This document shows positions 26,016-36,990 of a stretch of DNA of 64,000 bases, in pieces. The notes below the pieces were generated by a model that saw only the letters and a program-made list of their open reading frames with translations, was not told the origin of the DNA and did not search any database. The stretch is from Mytilus edulis (Eukaryota > Mollusca > Bivalvia > Mytilida > Mytilidae), in the NCBI RefSeq assembly GCF_963676685.1, contig NW_027269194.1:1-64000 (forward strand), given 5' to 3'. Both the position numbers and the translations under genes were made by a program. The stretch's first letter is position 1; each line of letters opens with the position of its first letter.

Positions 26016-26239
26016 TTATTGTGGACACATGCAGTGATGATGTTCTCCTTCTGGTTCACAAATGCAGTTTGAAGGACAGGCAACCGTAGCATTACTTGGA
26101 TGACATTCAATTGGAATTTCACAGAAACAGCAGTTAGTGGTACTATTATGATAATGACAATGGGGAGCTCCTCCACTTTCACAATGTGTGGAACAGTCGT
26201 CACTGTGTAAATTACATGTTGTACAACTCAGTACAATGC
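26016..26239 (-). CDS. Secreted 14-cysteine peptide B, exon 2
   Basis: Second and last coding exon; stop TAA at 26016-26018, acceptor TTTTTTCAG just above 26239. It enters in phase 1 with 224 coding bases and joins exon 1 (27723-27765) in frame, giving an 88-residue precursor. Mature peptide begins near the Cys of IVLSC. It has 14 cysteines in the same framework as peptide A: C-x2-C, a C-x3-C, CC-x-C, the shared CEIPIEC, a PSNCxC block and the ending HHHCMCPQ. An NST sequon precedes the CC block as in peptide A. Divergence between the two is concentrated between cysteines. Extracellular secretion is inferred from the signal exon. The cysteine pattern is not one I can match to the named mussel families (defensins, mytilins, myticins, mytimycins). 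The role is unknown. Confidence 0.86.
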
Positions 26240-26264
26240 CTGAAAAAATTCATATGTATATATA

Positions 26265-26500
26265 GGAAGATGTTGTATGAGTCCCAAAGAGACAACTCTC
26301 CATCCAAGTAACAATTTATAAAAGAAACCATTATAGATTAAGGTACGGCCTTCAACACGGAGCTTTGGCTCACATCGAACAGCAAGCCATAAAGGGCCCC
26401 AAAAATAACTAGCGTAAAACCAATTAAACGGGAAAACCAACGATCTAAACTATATAACGAAAAACGAGAAACACTTAAGAACCACACAAACAGACAACAA
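26265..26500 (-). repeat. Inverted interspersed repeat (family A) in the intron
   Basis: CCCAAAGAGACAACTCTCCA, GGTACGGCCTTCAACACGG and TTGGCTCACATCGAACAGC form the reverse complement of the family A tail. A sister copy with GGAGCCTTGGCTCATACCG is at 52120-52330. Confidence 0.75.
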
Positions 26501-26639
26501 CCACTGAACATTCGATTCCTGATATGTATATAAAAGGCAGCACTACTTTCAACGAAATAACTATTGATACCTCCATTGTTGTATACTAAATTTTATTTCG
26601 AGAAGTCAAGAATTAATTTTATGCAGCCGAAATTATATA

Positions 26640-27095
26640 CAAGAGGGACGAAAGATACCAAAGGGACAGCCAAACTCATAAATCTAAAACAAACTAACAA
26701 CGCCATGGCTAAAAATGAAAAAAAGACTAACAAACAACAACATAGAAAACTAAAGAATAAACAACACATACCTCACCAAAAAACTAGGGGTGATCTCAGG
26801 TGCTTCGGAAGGGTAAGAAGATCCTGCTCCACATGTGGCACCCGTCGTGTTGCTTATGTGATAACAAATCCGGTAAAGTCTAATTCGGTAGGTCACATTC
26901 ATGAAAGGGAAGGGGATAATAAACGACGTAATGAACATATCTGATATCATTTGTGAAACGGTTATTCCATAACGGTCAACGAACTCGTGATGGCGTCCGT
27001 AAAATTTATTATTTTGAACGGGCAAATATCCACTTTTTGATATGGGACGGGCTCTGACGTCCCACGGCCCCAGCTTGTCTGGCAAAACAGTCGTT
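26640..27095 (-). mobile_element. Penelope-like element 3' end fragment
   Basis: On the minus strand the frame reads KFYGRHHEFVDRYGITVSQM, a C-terminal stretch I associate with Penelope-like reverse-transcriptase ORFs common in mussels. It is followed by a non-coding tail with GGTGCCACATGTGGAGCAGG, GCCATGGCG and a GACTGTCCCTTTGG-like end. Related tails are at 38650-38960 and 30760-30965. It lies in the intron of peptide gene B in the same orientation as the gene. The upstream RT core is absent here. Confidence 0.65.
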
Positions 27096-27439
27096 GGCGG
27101 CAGAGTAATCTCAGACTACATAGGCATATGTGTATACGTTAAAGTAAATGATACCGGTTGATACGTTTTAAATTGACAGACTTCTAGTATAGACGACAAC
27201 AAACGTAGCAAAATGAAACATAATCGATATAGCTGAATTAAACAATAATAAATCTCTACTTTAGAATATTTTTCTCGTAAATACGTTATTTCAATATTAA
27301 GAACTAACTTTTAAAAGTATTGTTCTAAGTTTGAATCCTCATTTGTTCTCATTTGTTCTATCGGCACTCATAATTAATTTATACTTTATAACCCAACATA
27401 TTGAAAGAGAGACAATAACAATCAAAACCAAGGAGTAAA

Positions 27440-27545
27440 CAGACTCAAAAAAAAAAAAAAAAAAAAAAAAAAGAAACAACACGAATCCCACTAAAAAGTG
27501 GGAGTGAAATCCGTTTCATCAATGGAGGAAATGAGACGGATTTCC
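27440..27545. repeat. Poly-A tract and adjacent hairpin
   Basis: A run of about 24 A bases (27448-27471) is followed by an inverted repeat, GAAATCCGTTTCAT paired with ATGAGACGGATTTC at 27508-27544 (13 of 14 pairs). It lies in the intron of peptide gene B. Confidence 0.6.
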
Positions 27546-27722
27546 AGACAATCAAAATAACATTTCCTTTGTGTCTAGTAATTTTAATCAACGTTGTCTT
27601 TCGATTCGTTTACCGAGGTTTGCACATTAGTAAACTACTGTCACCTTATTCTGGTCAATACATCTTGTGTATGGATATTGAAGAAAACAACTTTTCTCAT
27701 TATAAAATGAAAGAAAACTTAC

Positions 27723-27765
27723 CATAAAGACAAAGGCATACAATCCCAACAAGCAAGAGTTTCAT
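27723..27765 (-). CDS. Secreted 14-cysteine peptide B, exon 1 (signal peptide)
   Basis: ATG at 27763-27765 begins MKLLLVGIVCLCLY, a typical signal-peptide core. After one further base the exon ends at a strong donor GTAAGT. Joined to exon 2 the signal peptide continues as GIVLS before the first mature Cys. The intron is 1,483 bp (26240-27722) and in phase 1, as in peptide gene A. This is the clearest of the four peptide exons because donor, acceptor, frame and TATA box all agree. Confidence 0.85.
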
Positions 27766-27813
27766 ATTCAATATCAATGTGAAGAGATTAGTATTTTGAC
27801 CGCTTGCATGTTC

Positions 27814-27821
27814 TATTTATA
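27814..27821 (-). promoter_or_regulatory. TATA box of peptide gene B
   Basis: TATAAATAGA on the minus strand, starting 49 bp upstream of the ATG, exactly the distance in gene A. Confidence 0.72.
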
Positions 27822-28439
27822 CCAGTTAGTCATTGTTTTCTTTAAAAATTATTTAAAAAATTGTTTACTAGATTGCTAAACATCGTGCGTAACTCAATTT
27901 TTAAAATAAAAACATTAAATTAACAAACATACTTAGTTCACCCATTATGAACAGGATAGTACAAAAATTTCAGCCGCAACACATTAATATCATTTGTTAT
28001 TACATGAAAATAACATCATGTCAAATTATTTTCACCTAGTCTTTTCGCAGCCAAAATAAACAACCGTTTACTATGAAAACTAAATTGAACATTCCCTAAA
28101 TTTGGACGTTGTTCAATTAAAATGTCCGTCACTTACTATAGCACTGAGTCATTAACATAAAAGACTGATTCTTAGTTATTGCAAATGGTATTGTAACTAA
28201 CCTTCACAAATGATAATATATATATAAATAAATAAAATGTATTAAAACATCAAGAATATTTCTTTGTCGTACAATTTTGATATTGAAATACTTATTGTGT
28301 TTTGTTTTCATAACGAACTTTTAAAACCGAGATTTGTATCTTTGATATAAATATAATGTGGAAATTGAATACTTATAGAAATATATGAAGCATAAGGATT
28401 CAATAGACATACACATGTTGTACTGTTATACCATTGTCC

Positions 28440-28785
28440 CAGGTTAGGGGGAGGGTTGGGATATCCCACGAACATGTTTAACCCCGCCATATTCTGTATG
28501 TATGCGCCTGCCCGAAGTCAGAAGCCTGTAATTCAATGGTTGTCGATTGTTGATGTGTTACATATTTGTTTTCCGTTCATTCTTTTGTACATAAATAAGG
28601 CCGTTAGTATTCTCGTTTGAAATGTTTTACATTGTCATTTCAGGGTCTTTTATAGCTGACTATGCGGTATGGGTTTTGTTCTCTGTTGAAGGCCGTACGG
28701 TGACATAACATATAGTTGTTAATTTCTGTGTAATTTTGGTCTCTTGTGGAGAGTTGTCTCATTAGCAATCATATCACATCTTCTA
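28440..28785 (+). repeat. Full interspersed repeat (family A)
   Basis: Motifs in order: GGTTGGGATATCCCACG, AACATGTTTAACCCCGCC, CCTGTAATTCAATGGTTGTC, AGGCCGTTAGTATTCTCG, TTGAAGGCCGTACGGTGAC and GGAGAGTTGTCTCATTAGC. A second near-complete copy is at 31860-32140. Confidence 0.85.
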
Positions 28786-29154
28786 TTGTTATGTATACAA
28801 CTGAAATCATAAACAAAATAATAAACTTATTTAAAAAAGCTGAATATAAAAACAGATTAAGGATAGTTTTGTATGAAAATGAAATCCTTTTTTGCAAAAC
28901 ATTAGTTAGTTGTAATTTTTTTTGTTGTCGGTTATGTTTCTTTGGCCTCACATCTTGTTATCTCTGCCCGTATCTGTAGTTGCGATTAAGGTTTTTATGA
29001 TCATGATGTTTGCAAAACTGGTAACTCAATACGGCAGTTGTTTCGTTACCACAAATGTATCTTCTAACGGTTTTAGAAAGTTAGACATTTGTGTATTATC
29101 TGTTCTTATGTTTTACTGCTGCACACTTGTCCCGGGTTAATTTTTCATTTCATT

Positions 29155-29340
29155 TTCAAAATATCCTGTACCAAGTCAGGAAAATGGCAGTTGTTATAAA
29201 ATAGTTCGTTTCTATGTTTTTGTATGTTGCTTGGCGTTTGATGTGTTTCCCGCAGTTTACTTTGTAACCCGAATTAGTTTTGTCTTAATGGATTTTTGAA
29301 TTTCGAACAGCGGTATACTATTGTGGCCAGTATTGGTATT
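29155..29340 (+). repeat. Interspersed repeat (family B)
   Basis: CCAAGTCAGGAAAATGGCAG, ATAGTTCGTTTCTATG, GATGTGTTTCCCGCAG and CGGTATACTATTG match 25140-25405 in order. Confidence 0.8.
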
Positions 29341-29479
29341 CATACAATAAGTTTAGTTGAGGTCTGGAGCTGACCTATCAGTAACTGCTAGTTGCTTTAT
29401 ATTTCTTTAGAACAGAGTTATACTGTGCATATTACCTTGTGTTTGCTTTTTCTACATTGAGAAATAAAAAAAAAAAACA

Positions 29480-29735
29480 TGTTAAACCCCGCCGCCTCTG
29501 GTCTTTGTTGTTCTTGTATGATTTTTCAATTTCTAGTTCATTTATAAATTATGAAGTTTGGTAACGTCCATTACCACTGAACTAGTACACATTTTTGTTA
29601 AAAAGTCAGCATATGCACGCCTCCGGTTGATTTCTATCTGTATTGAATACCCATTGGTTGCTTTCGGCTTTTGTCTGCTCTTTAGTCGGGTTGTTGTCTT
29701 TTTGACACATTCCCCATGTCCATTTTATATTTTAT
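29480..29735 (+). repeat. Interspersed repeat (family D)
   Basis: Contains CATGTTAAACCCCGCCGCC, CTAGTACACATTTTTG, GCACGCCTCCGGTTG and GTCGGGTTGTTGTCTTTTTG. A diverged copy is at 52440-52770. Confidence 0.8.
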
Positions 29736-29959
29736 TTATTAAAAAAGAGGCTAAAACAGTATTACGAAAACAATAAAGAATGGAAGCAATAATAGTAACA
29801 TTTCAAACCGAGCCATACCAGAGTGACATAAGCCTTTTTAATATAAGGTAAAACCGGACTTTGCAGTAGAGGTAATTAAAGTCTACACCCTTTTGAGTAA
29901 AGAAAACATCTAAATATTATTTCATGAATACATTACTATTTTAATAAACAGCTGCGCCA

Positions 29960-30640
29960 TGAGCGAATGAAACGCCTGACGCCTTGTGTGGCAGTTTTAT
30001 GCAATAATCATAAATAGTTTCTGAAAAAGTTTTAAGCAATAACCATATATTGTTTTTGAGATACGGCGGGACATGTGAACTCCCCCTCTTTTTTTTTTTT
30101 ACAAAAATCTAAATATCACTAAAATAATTTTTTTAATCAAAACCAAAAAATATACAGAACTTAAGATTAATATAACTAATAAGTGTGTAAAGTTTTAAGC
30201 AACAATCATAAATTGTTTTTGAGATACGGCGCGACATGTAAAAATACTCTCCCCCTTTTTAACAAAATACTAAATAACTCAAAAATGAAATTGTGAATCA
30301 TCACCAAAAAGTATTCAGATCTTAAGATTAATATAACTAAGAAGTGTGTAAAAGTTTTAAGCAGTAATCAAAAATCATTTTTGAGATACAGTGCGACATG
30401 TGAGAAAAACACACCCCTGTTTTAGTTTCAAAGTGCAGTAACTCAAAATGTTTTTATCCTATTATAACCAAAAAGTATACAGATCATTCGACCATCATAA
30501 GAAACAACTATAATAAGTTTCATGAAATTTGGATAAGTCGTTCTCAAGTTACAGTGCGACATGTTTATTCCGGACAGACAGACGGACGGACGCTGGACAT
30601 TTGTATACCATAATATGTCCCGTCTAATTTTGACGGGCGT
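29960..30640. repeat. Tandem repeat of about 160 bp, four diverged copies
   Basis: The phrase GTTTTAAGCAATAATCATAAA with TTTTTGAGATACGGCGCGACATG recurs around 30010, 30190 and 30350, then as a diverged copy near 30500. The block ends in the short repeats GACAGACAGACGGACGGACG and a hairpin GTCCCGTC/GACGGGC near 30620-30637. Confidence 0.75.
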
Positions 30641-30759
30641 ATAAAAAGCAACTGTTGGATGACAGCTGCAAAAAGATGCAAGTTTATTCCCTAACAAGGT
30701 ACCAAAAGACAGTAGAAAGTATAAAAAAGGAAATTAACATAGAACTCCAAGGAAAATGA

Positions 30760-30965
30760 AATTTAGTAGAGGGGCGAAAAATACCAGAGAGACACAACAG
30801 AGAAAGCTAAAGACTAAGCAATACATACCCACCCAAAACCTATGTTGATCTAAGGAGCTCCAGAATGATAAGCAAACTCTGTAAAAAGCCTACTTATCAG
30901 ATATCATCTGTAAAACTCATATCCCATTAAAGGTCAACCAACTCGTGATGGAGTCGGTAAAATTT
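30760..30965 (-). repeat. Truncated Penelope-like tail
   Basis: GAGGGGCGAAAAATACCAG, AAGCAATACATACC and CAACTCGTGATGGAGTCGGT are diverged, reverse-oriented equivalents of parts of 26640-27095. Confidence 0.6.
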
Positions 30966-31859
30966 AAACTGACCATATGGAACTCTTCAATTCAAATCTT
31001 TAATGCCATACAACTACATATTTATAGTATGACACAACATAACAAAATGAAAATAAAAATAACAACAAGTCATTAATATACACAATTAAAGTAAATATTT
31101 TAAGAGTCTCCTATCCTCAGTTCATTAGACTGTTTTAAAAAGGATCCTAGCTTATTTACCTGAATGTGTCAAGTTGGGTTGAGAATATATGTTATTTTAT
31201 CTATGTCATTTAAATTTAGAAAGTGGATATTCTCATTTATCACAAAATCAAAATAAACTTTTCTATCATTATGGTTTCTATTACAATATAAAAAGAAATG
31301 AATTTCATCTTCAATTTGTTTACAGTTTTTGCATAATCTTTCTTCTTTTGGTATTTCAAGGTATCTTCCCTTTTCTATTAATAAATTATGGTCACTTAAT
31401 CTAAATTTTGTTATCAGTTTTCTGAATTCAAGTTTTGAGCAAGTTAAATTTTTCTTCTGTATTAATTATTTTTACATGTTTATAAATTGTGAGTATGCTG
31501 TTATCCATATCTGATAGTTTATCATTTATTATTTTTTTCATAAAAATGCTTCACTTTTAATTTTATTTGTTCTATTATAATTTTAGTTATCTTTTGTGAG
31601 GAATATGTTTTCAAAGTGTCCAAATCCATACCAATTTCTTTTACTATATGTTTTACATATGAGAACCAAGAATGAATTCCTGTCGAGTCTAAGTTTTGAG
31701 ACAAAATAAAGGAGTCTTTTAAGAGAGGATTAATTTCATCAGGATATAACCTAATAAGATACAATATAGATGGAAATTTAATATTAAGTTCCAGAGGAAG
31801 TCTCCCCAGATCAGCCCTTGCACCTAAATTTGATTAAGGTTTTCTTATACCAAGTGTAT

Positions 31860-32140
31860 ATTTACACCTGCCCCAAGTCAGGAGCCTGTAATTCAGTGGT
31901 TGTCGTTTGTATATGTGTTACATATTTATTTTTCGTTCATTTTTTATATAAAAAGGCCGTTAGTTTTCTTGTTTGAATTGTTTTACATGGTCTTATCGCG
32001 GCCTTTTATAGCTGGTTATGCGATATTGGCTTTGCTCATTGTTGAAGGCCGTACGGTGACCTATAGTTGTTAATGTCTGTGTCATTTTGGTTTCTTGTGG
32101 ACTGTTGTCTCATTGGCAATCATACCACAACTTCTTTTTT
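31860..32140 (+). repeat. Interspersed repeat (family A) nested in LINE
   Basis: CCTGTAATTCAGTGGTTGTC, AGGCCGTTAGTTTTC, TTGAAGGCCGTACGGTGACC and TTGTCTCATTGGCAATC match 28440-28785. Confidence 0.85.
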
Positions 32141-32329
32141 ATATTTACCAAACTGCACGTGTAACTTTTCTATAGGTGTTTCATCAATGGAATAAAAGGG
32201 GCCTAATTGTTTTCCAGTGTTATTTGGTCTTTTTGAGCTCTAAAAATGTTATATAGGAGTCTAAAAATGTAACTTCTGAATTATATAAAGCTATAGGTTT
32301 TGACATGAATATCAATAATGTGGTCATTT

Positions 32330-33195
32330 TTATAAATTTTGAACTTTTTTGAATTTTGGATCCTCAATGCTCTTCAACTTTGTACTTGTTTGGCTTTATA
32401 AATATTTTGATATGAGCGTCACTGATGAGTCTTATGTAGACGAAACGCGCGTCTGGCGTACTAAATTATAATCCTGGTACCTTTGATAACTATTTACACC
32501 ACTGGGTCGATGCCACTGCTGGTGGACGTTTCGTCCCCGAGGGTATCACCAGCCCAGTAGTCAACACTGCGGTGTTGACATGAATATCAATAATGTGGTA
32601 ATTTTTATAAATTTCCTGTTTACAAAAGTTTGAATTTTTCGAAAAACTAAGGATTTTCTTATCCCAGGCATAGATTACCTTAGCCGTATTTGGCACAACT
32701 TTTTGGAATTTTGGATCCTCAATGCTCTTCAACTTTGTACTTGTTTGGCTTTATAAATATTTTGATATGAGCGTCACTGATGAGTCTTATGTAGACGAAA
32801 CGCGCGTCTGGCGTACTAAATTATAATCCTGGTACCTTTGATAACTATTTACACCACTGGGTCGATGCCACTGCTGGTGGACGTTTCGTCCCCGAGGGTA
32901 TCACCAGCCCAGTAGTCAACACTGCGGTGTTGACATGAATATCAATAATGTGGTCATTTTTATAAATTTCCTGTTTTCAAAAGTTTGAATTTTTCGAAAA
33001 ACGAAGGATTTTCTTATCCCAGGCATAGATTACCTTAGCCGTATTTGGCACAACTTTTTGGAATTTTGGATCCTCAATGCTCTTCAACTTTGTACTTGTT
33101 TGGCTTTATAAATATTTTGATATGAGCGTCACTGATGAGTCTTATGTAGACGAAACGCGCGTCTGGCGTACTAAATTATAATCCTGGTACCTATG
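32330..33195. repeat. 355-bp tandem repeat, about 2.4 units
   Basis: GAATTTTGGATCCTCAATGC recurs at 32351, 32706 and 33061, a 355-bp period. The unit contains GATATGAGCGTCACTGATG, GACGAAACGCGCGTCTGGCG, CACCACTGGGTCGATGCCAC and TTCGTCCCCGAGGGTATCAC. It belongs to the same family as the 353-bp array at 62160-64000. Confidence 0.93.
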
Positions 33196-35399
33196 ATAAC
33201 TATTTAACTTATGAATCAAAGAGATTATTTGCAACTTTAACTGGTATATTATTCAATGAACTAATATATGACTTCATCGCAAAGAGAACTTTTTTTAGCT
33301 TTTTTTGTTAGATCTATAGTACTGTGGAAAGATTTCGATTATTTTTAATCAACATTCCTAAAAAGTTATACTCATTTGTGTTTGATATTGAAATATATTT
33401 GTATTTTGCAAATGAGGTAGCTGTTTGGAACAGTTTTGCTTTAACATCATAGTTTTAGTTTTATTTACATTTACACTAAATTGCCAATTATCACAAAAAG
33501 CACTGAAATTGTTTAAACTATTTTGTAATCCCTCTTTAGTGTCAGATATTAAAAGAAGATCATCTGCAAATAGACGAGAGTTAATATTTGAAGAAACTAA
33601 TGAAACTGGATCTGAATTTCTTTTATCTTACTCTTTGATTACATCATTTATAAAAAGATTAAATAATGTTGGACTCAATGAGTCCGCTTGCTGTACCCCT
33701 CTTGAAATGTTAGAATATTTAGAAAATTGACTTTTATATTTAATTGAAGATTCTGTTTTATTATCTTGCTCTTTTATAACATTGGAAATATGTTTTCCAA
33801 GACCTGTTTTCACTAATCTATACACAAGACCTATTCTCCACACAGAATCAAATGCTTTACGAAGGTCAACAAAACAAATATATAACCTTTTTTTTCTTTT
33901 TATGAATGTATTTATTAATTAAAGATTTTGATACAAAAATGATATCAGAAGTCCGATGGTTTTCTCAAAAACCAAACTGATTTGCACTGAGTTGCCCATG
34001 TATAATTTTATTCAATCTGTTATTTAAAATTGCATTAAAATTTTTTGAAAGACATTTAAATTGAAGAAATACCTCTGTAATTATTTAGATCATTAAGATC
34101 TCCTGATTTATGAAGAGCTATCACAAAATATTTTTTCCACGTATTTGATATTTACCTGATTTGAAAATCAGATTAAAAAGTTTAAGAAATAAATTTCCTG
34201 TCACTGGATATGTATATTTTATAATTTCATTTAAAATTCTGTCTGGTCCTGCTGATTTTCCAGTTTTTAATTGTGAAATTACTTGTTTTTTTCTCAACGG
34301 TAATGGGTTGATCAGTTTCTTTTTTGAATTCCAATTTTTTTCCTGGTTACTTAAAATAGTTTCAATGTTCTTTTGGAACTCAATATTTACGGTTGGAGGA
34401 TTTCCCTGATTATTTAATTATATTTTCTTCTTCCTGATAAATTTCAGGCATTTCTTCTTCATCATCTTTTAATTTTAATGATTTTAATATTTTCCAATAT
34501 TCTTTTAGGTCTTTATCTATTTTATTTGTTAATAAGTCATATATCTTTTGTTTATTATCCCCCTTCTTCTTTTTAACAGCTTTTTTTTAGTTGTTTACAA
34601 AGTAGAAAATATCTTTGTTTTAAAACATTTTGGTCTGGTCTATGTTTTATTTTATATCCTCTCTTTTAGTCTCATAAATTACTTCATCTGACCATGCTTG
34701 TTTGTTTATTTTCTTCTTGAGTTTATAATGTTTAGTAATAGTTTTAAAGCAGCAGTTTAAATCTCCTCCAAAATATTAGTTAATTTATTTGTATACTCCT
34801 CAACCAAACATTGGTTCTCTTTGCATGTTTTTAACTCTAAATCTATTACTTCTCTTTTAACATGTTCTCTTATTAATGCGTCAACTAATACATTTTTAGA
34901 ATTTTCGAAACGTTTGTAAGATTTCATTTGTTTCCATTTTTTCATCTAATACTTTCTTTTTATCAAAATTTAATAAGCAGTCTATAAATAGTTCTATCTG
35001 TACATGATCTGTAAATTATGTAAAATTCTTTATCTTAAAGTATTTCACTGACAATTGCATAATCTACAGTACTATAACCATTATTTGACATACAAGTAAA
35101 ATAACCAAGGGAATCTCCTACATATCTACCATTTTAATATGCGTAGTCTCGAAGATAAGCACAGCTCTAATAAATTTAAACCTTGTGTATTTAGAGTTGA
35201 ATATTGATTTCTTCCATCAAGTTTATTATCAGATTTGTATCAATCTGGTAGAACATTTTTGCCATCAAATAAGTTAATATGAGAAGAGTCTACTTCAATA
35301 TAATCTGGATTTTTTGCTGTCCTTGCATTAAATTCTCGTATGAGTAGTATTTTCTTTTTCTAGAAAAAGAGCATATTTCTTCTTCTAGAGATATTAGAT

Positions 35400-36990
35400 C
35401 ATAACCATAGTTTACCAACTATCAAGGAAATCATGAGAGGCTATACAAGCTCGGGAAAAACGGGAATAATAATCATTTGGTTATTGTATACTCCGTATGC
35501 AGGCGCTGCTGGTCTTTTGCTGCATAGAAATGGAAAGTTCACAATTTGAAAGCTGAAATCGTGTCTTTTGTTCGCCAAATTTTGAAATTATTTAGTGAGA
35601 TAATATCATTTATATAGCGGAGAGTATAGTTAAAGGATATTGATAACTTCTTTTGTTTCTTCCTAAAAAAATCCTGTATGGGTGGGTCTCGTAGAATTAA
35701 AGTAACAAATCGGTTAGAAGAGTGGCACACTTGTTACCCTTGGGACTGCTGATAGTTTGTTAAAAAAACAGGTCCTTCAATTGTGACAAATATGTTATCA
35801 ATAAAAAAATCAAGCATCTTAATATTGTCAGTTTCAGAGAATTGTTTGCTTAAAATCAGAGTGAATGTTTACACAGTATATATATGAAGTAGTATTAATC
35901 CCCCCCCTAAGACCAGATAGTTGTATCTACGTTGGCCATTCTTTTTTATGAAACAAACCAATACCATATCTATTAAATGCATCTTTTAGATTGGAATGGG
36001 GAATTCTTGTGTAAAGTTTTAGAAAAGTAAAATTATTTAATACTATGTACGATCAAAGAGTCTTAGATTGTATGTACTCTAAAAGATCTGTAGAATTTTT
36101 TAATATTTCCATCTGATTCACGCCACCTCGTTAATGTGCAATTATTATGAAGCCCGGCTTTGATTGCTGACAACATTGATGTTAATGATTTAGATAGAGG
36201 TTTCGTGGTTCAGCAATATACCGTTGTTTGTAAGGACCTTCATGTCGTTATGTATCCGATACAGTGATGGAAGATCCAGTTCTTCATCTTTGGTTGAAAT
36301 TCTAAACGAACCTAGAACACAGGATTATCCAGGATTTCCTCTTTGGTAAGTGTCGTGAGGGTATACGTGAGTTTACAAGTGAATTGTCAATATATAATTC
36401 ATTTATCAAGCAGTTAATGTAATGATATTTACACACACAAAAGATGTTGTTTTGGGCATTATCTACGGGTATTACAATATATTTGTCATGGAGGTCGGAC
36501 AAGTGTTTGCATCATTTGGGTCTTAAATATTGACGTAGCATGGGTATTGATAGCCCTATTCAGTTTCTGAATTCTAATTTGTATCATCGACTCCACAGCC
36601 TTTAGTCATTCGGAAAGAGTATCTACATCTTCTATCTCGTGTTTAGCCCGTTGCCTAGCATAATTCGCGACTAAATCAATCAGTATTTTGAAGTTGTGTT
36701 TCCAATTAATAGAATTATTTCAGAAGTAAATTGCAATCGGTTTGGTATAGGTATAAGAAATGATTTATTAAGACTGATGGAGGTACTTTCGATTGAACTA
36801 ATTTATGATAAAGGATATGCCCAAATTTCTCTGTTTCGTCTTTGTAATGCAAACTGGTTTGAAAAAATCTGAAATGCAATAGCTGAAATGATAGCTGTAA
36901 GTTTGTATTAGCTTGAATGAAGGTTTGTAATAGTGGTTTCCTAGTTTCGTGTGAATGTGATGAATACGTAACGGCTTTTGTATAAATGGC
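35400..36990 (-). pseudogene. Degenerate Penelope-like reverse transcriptase
   Basis: Minus-strand segments, in order from high coordinate, read FSYCISDFFKPVCITKTKQR, DKYIVIPVDNAQNN (36302-36502), STKDEELDLPSLY (about 36260-36300), CFIKKNGQRRYNYLVLG (about 35915-35965), FNYTLRYINDIISLNNFKI (35539-35730) and PAAPAYGVY (about 35495-35520). The RYINDIISLNN stretch corresponds to the RT catalytic region (normally Y-x-D-D; here Y-I-N-D). I associate this order with the Penelope-like ORFs whose C-terminus appears at 26640-27095. Frames are broken by stops and deletions. Confidence 0.65.

Larger units (their letters stand above)
31190..35400 (-). pseudogene. Degenerate LINE retrotransposon, interrupted
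   Basis: Minus-strand frames, read from high to low coordinates, show endonuclease-like pieces (a REFNAR segment near 35325, STVDYAI near 35060). Reverse transcriptase follows: a CFVDLRKAFDSVWR block near 33835-33885, GVQQADSLSPTLFN near 33670 and the catalytic FADD near 33560-33573. A C-terminal Cys-rich stretch, RLCKNCKQIEDEIHFF, is near 31290-31340. Stops and frame changes are numerous, so it is inactive. The 5' end is cut inside the endonuclease. A family A repeat (31860-32140) and a 355-bp tandem repeat (32330-33195) are nested within it. The clade is not assignable by eye. Confidence 0.8.

Noticed and set aside
26750..27085. 111-codon minus-strand frame as a host gene
   Set aside because: Its GRHHEFVDRYGITVSQM stretch and tail match other repeat copies in the window; it is a Penelope-like fragment.
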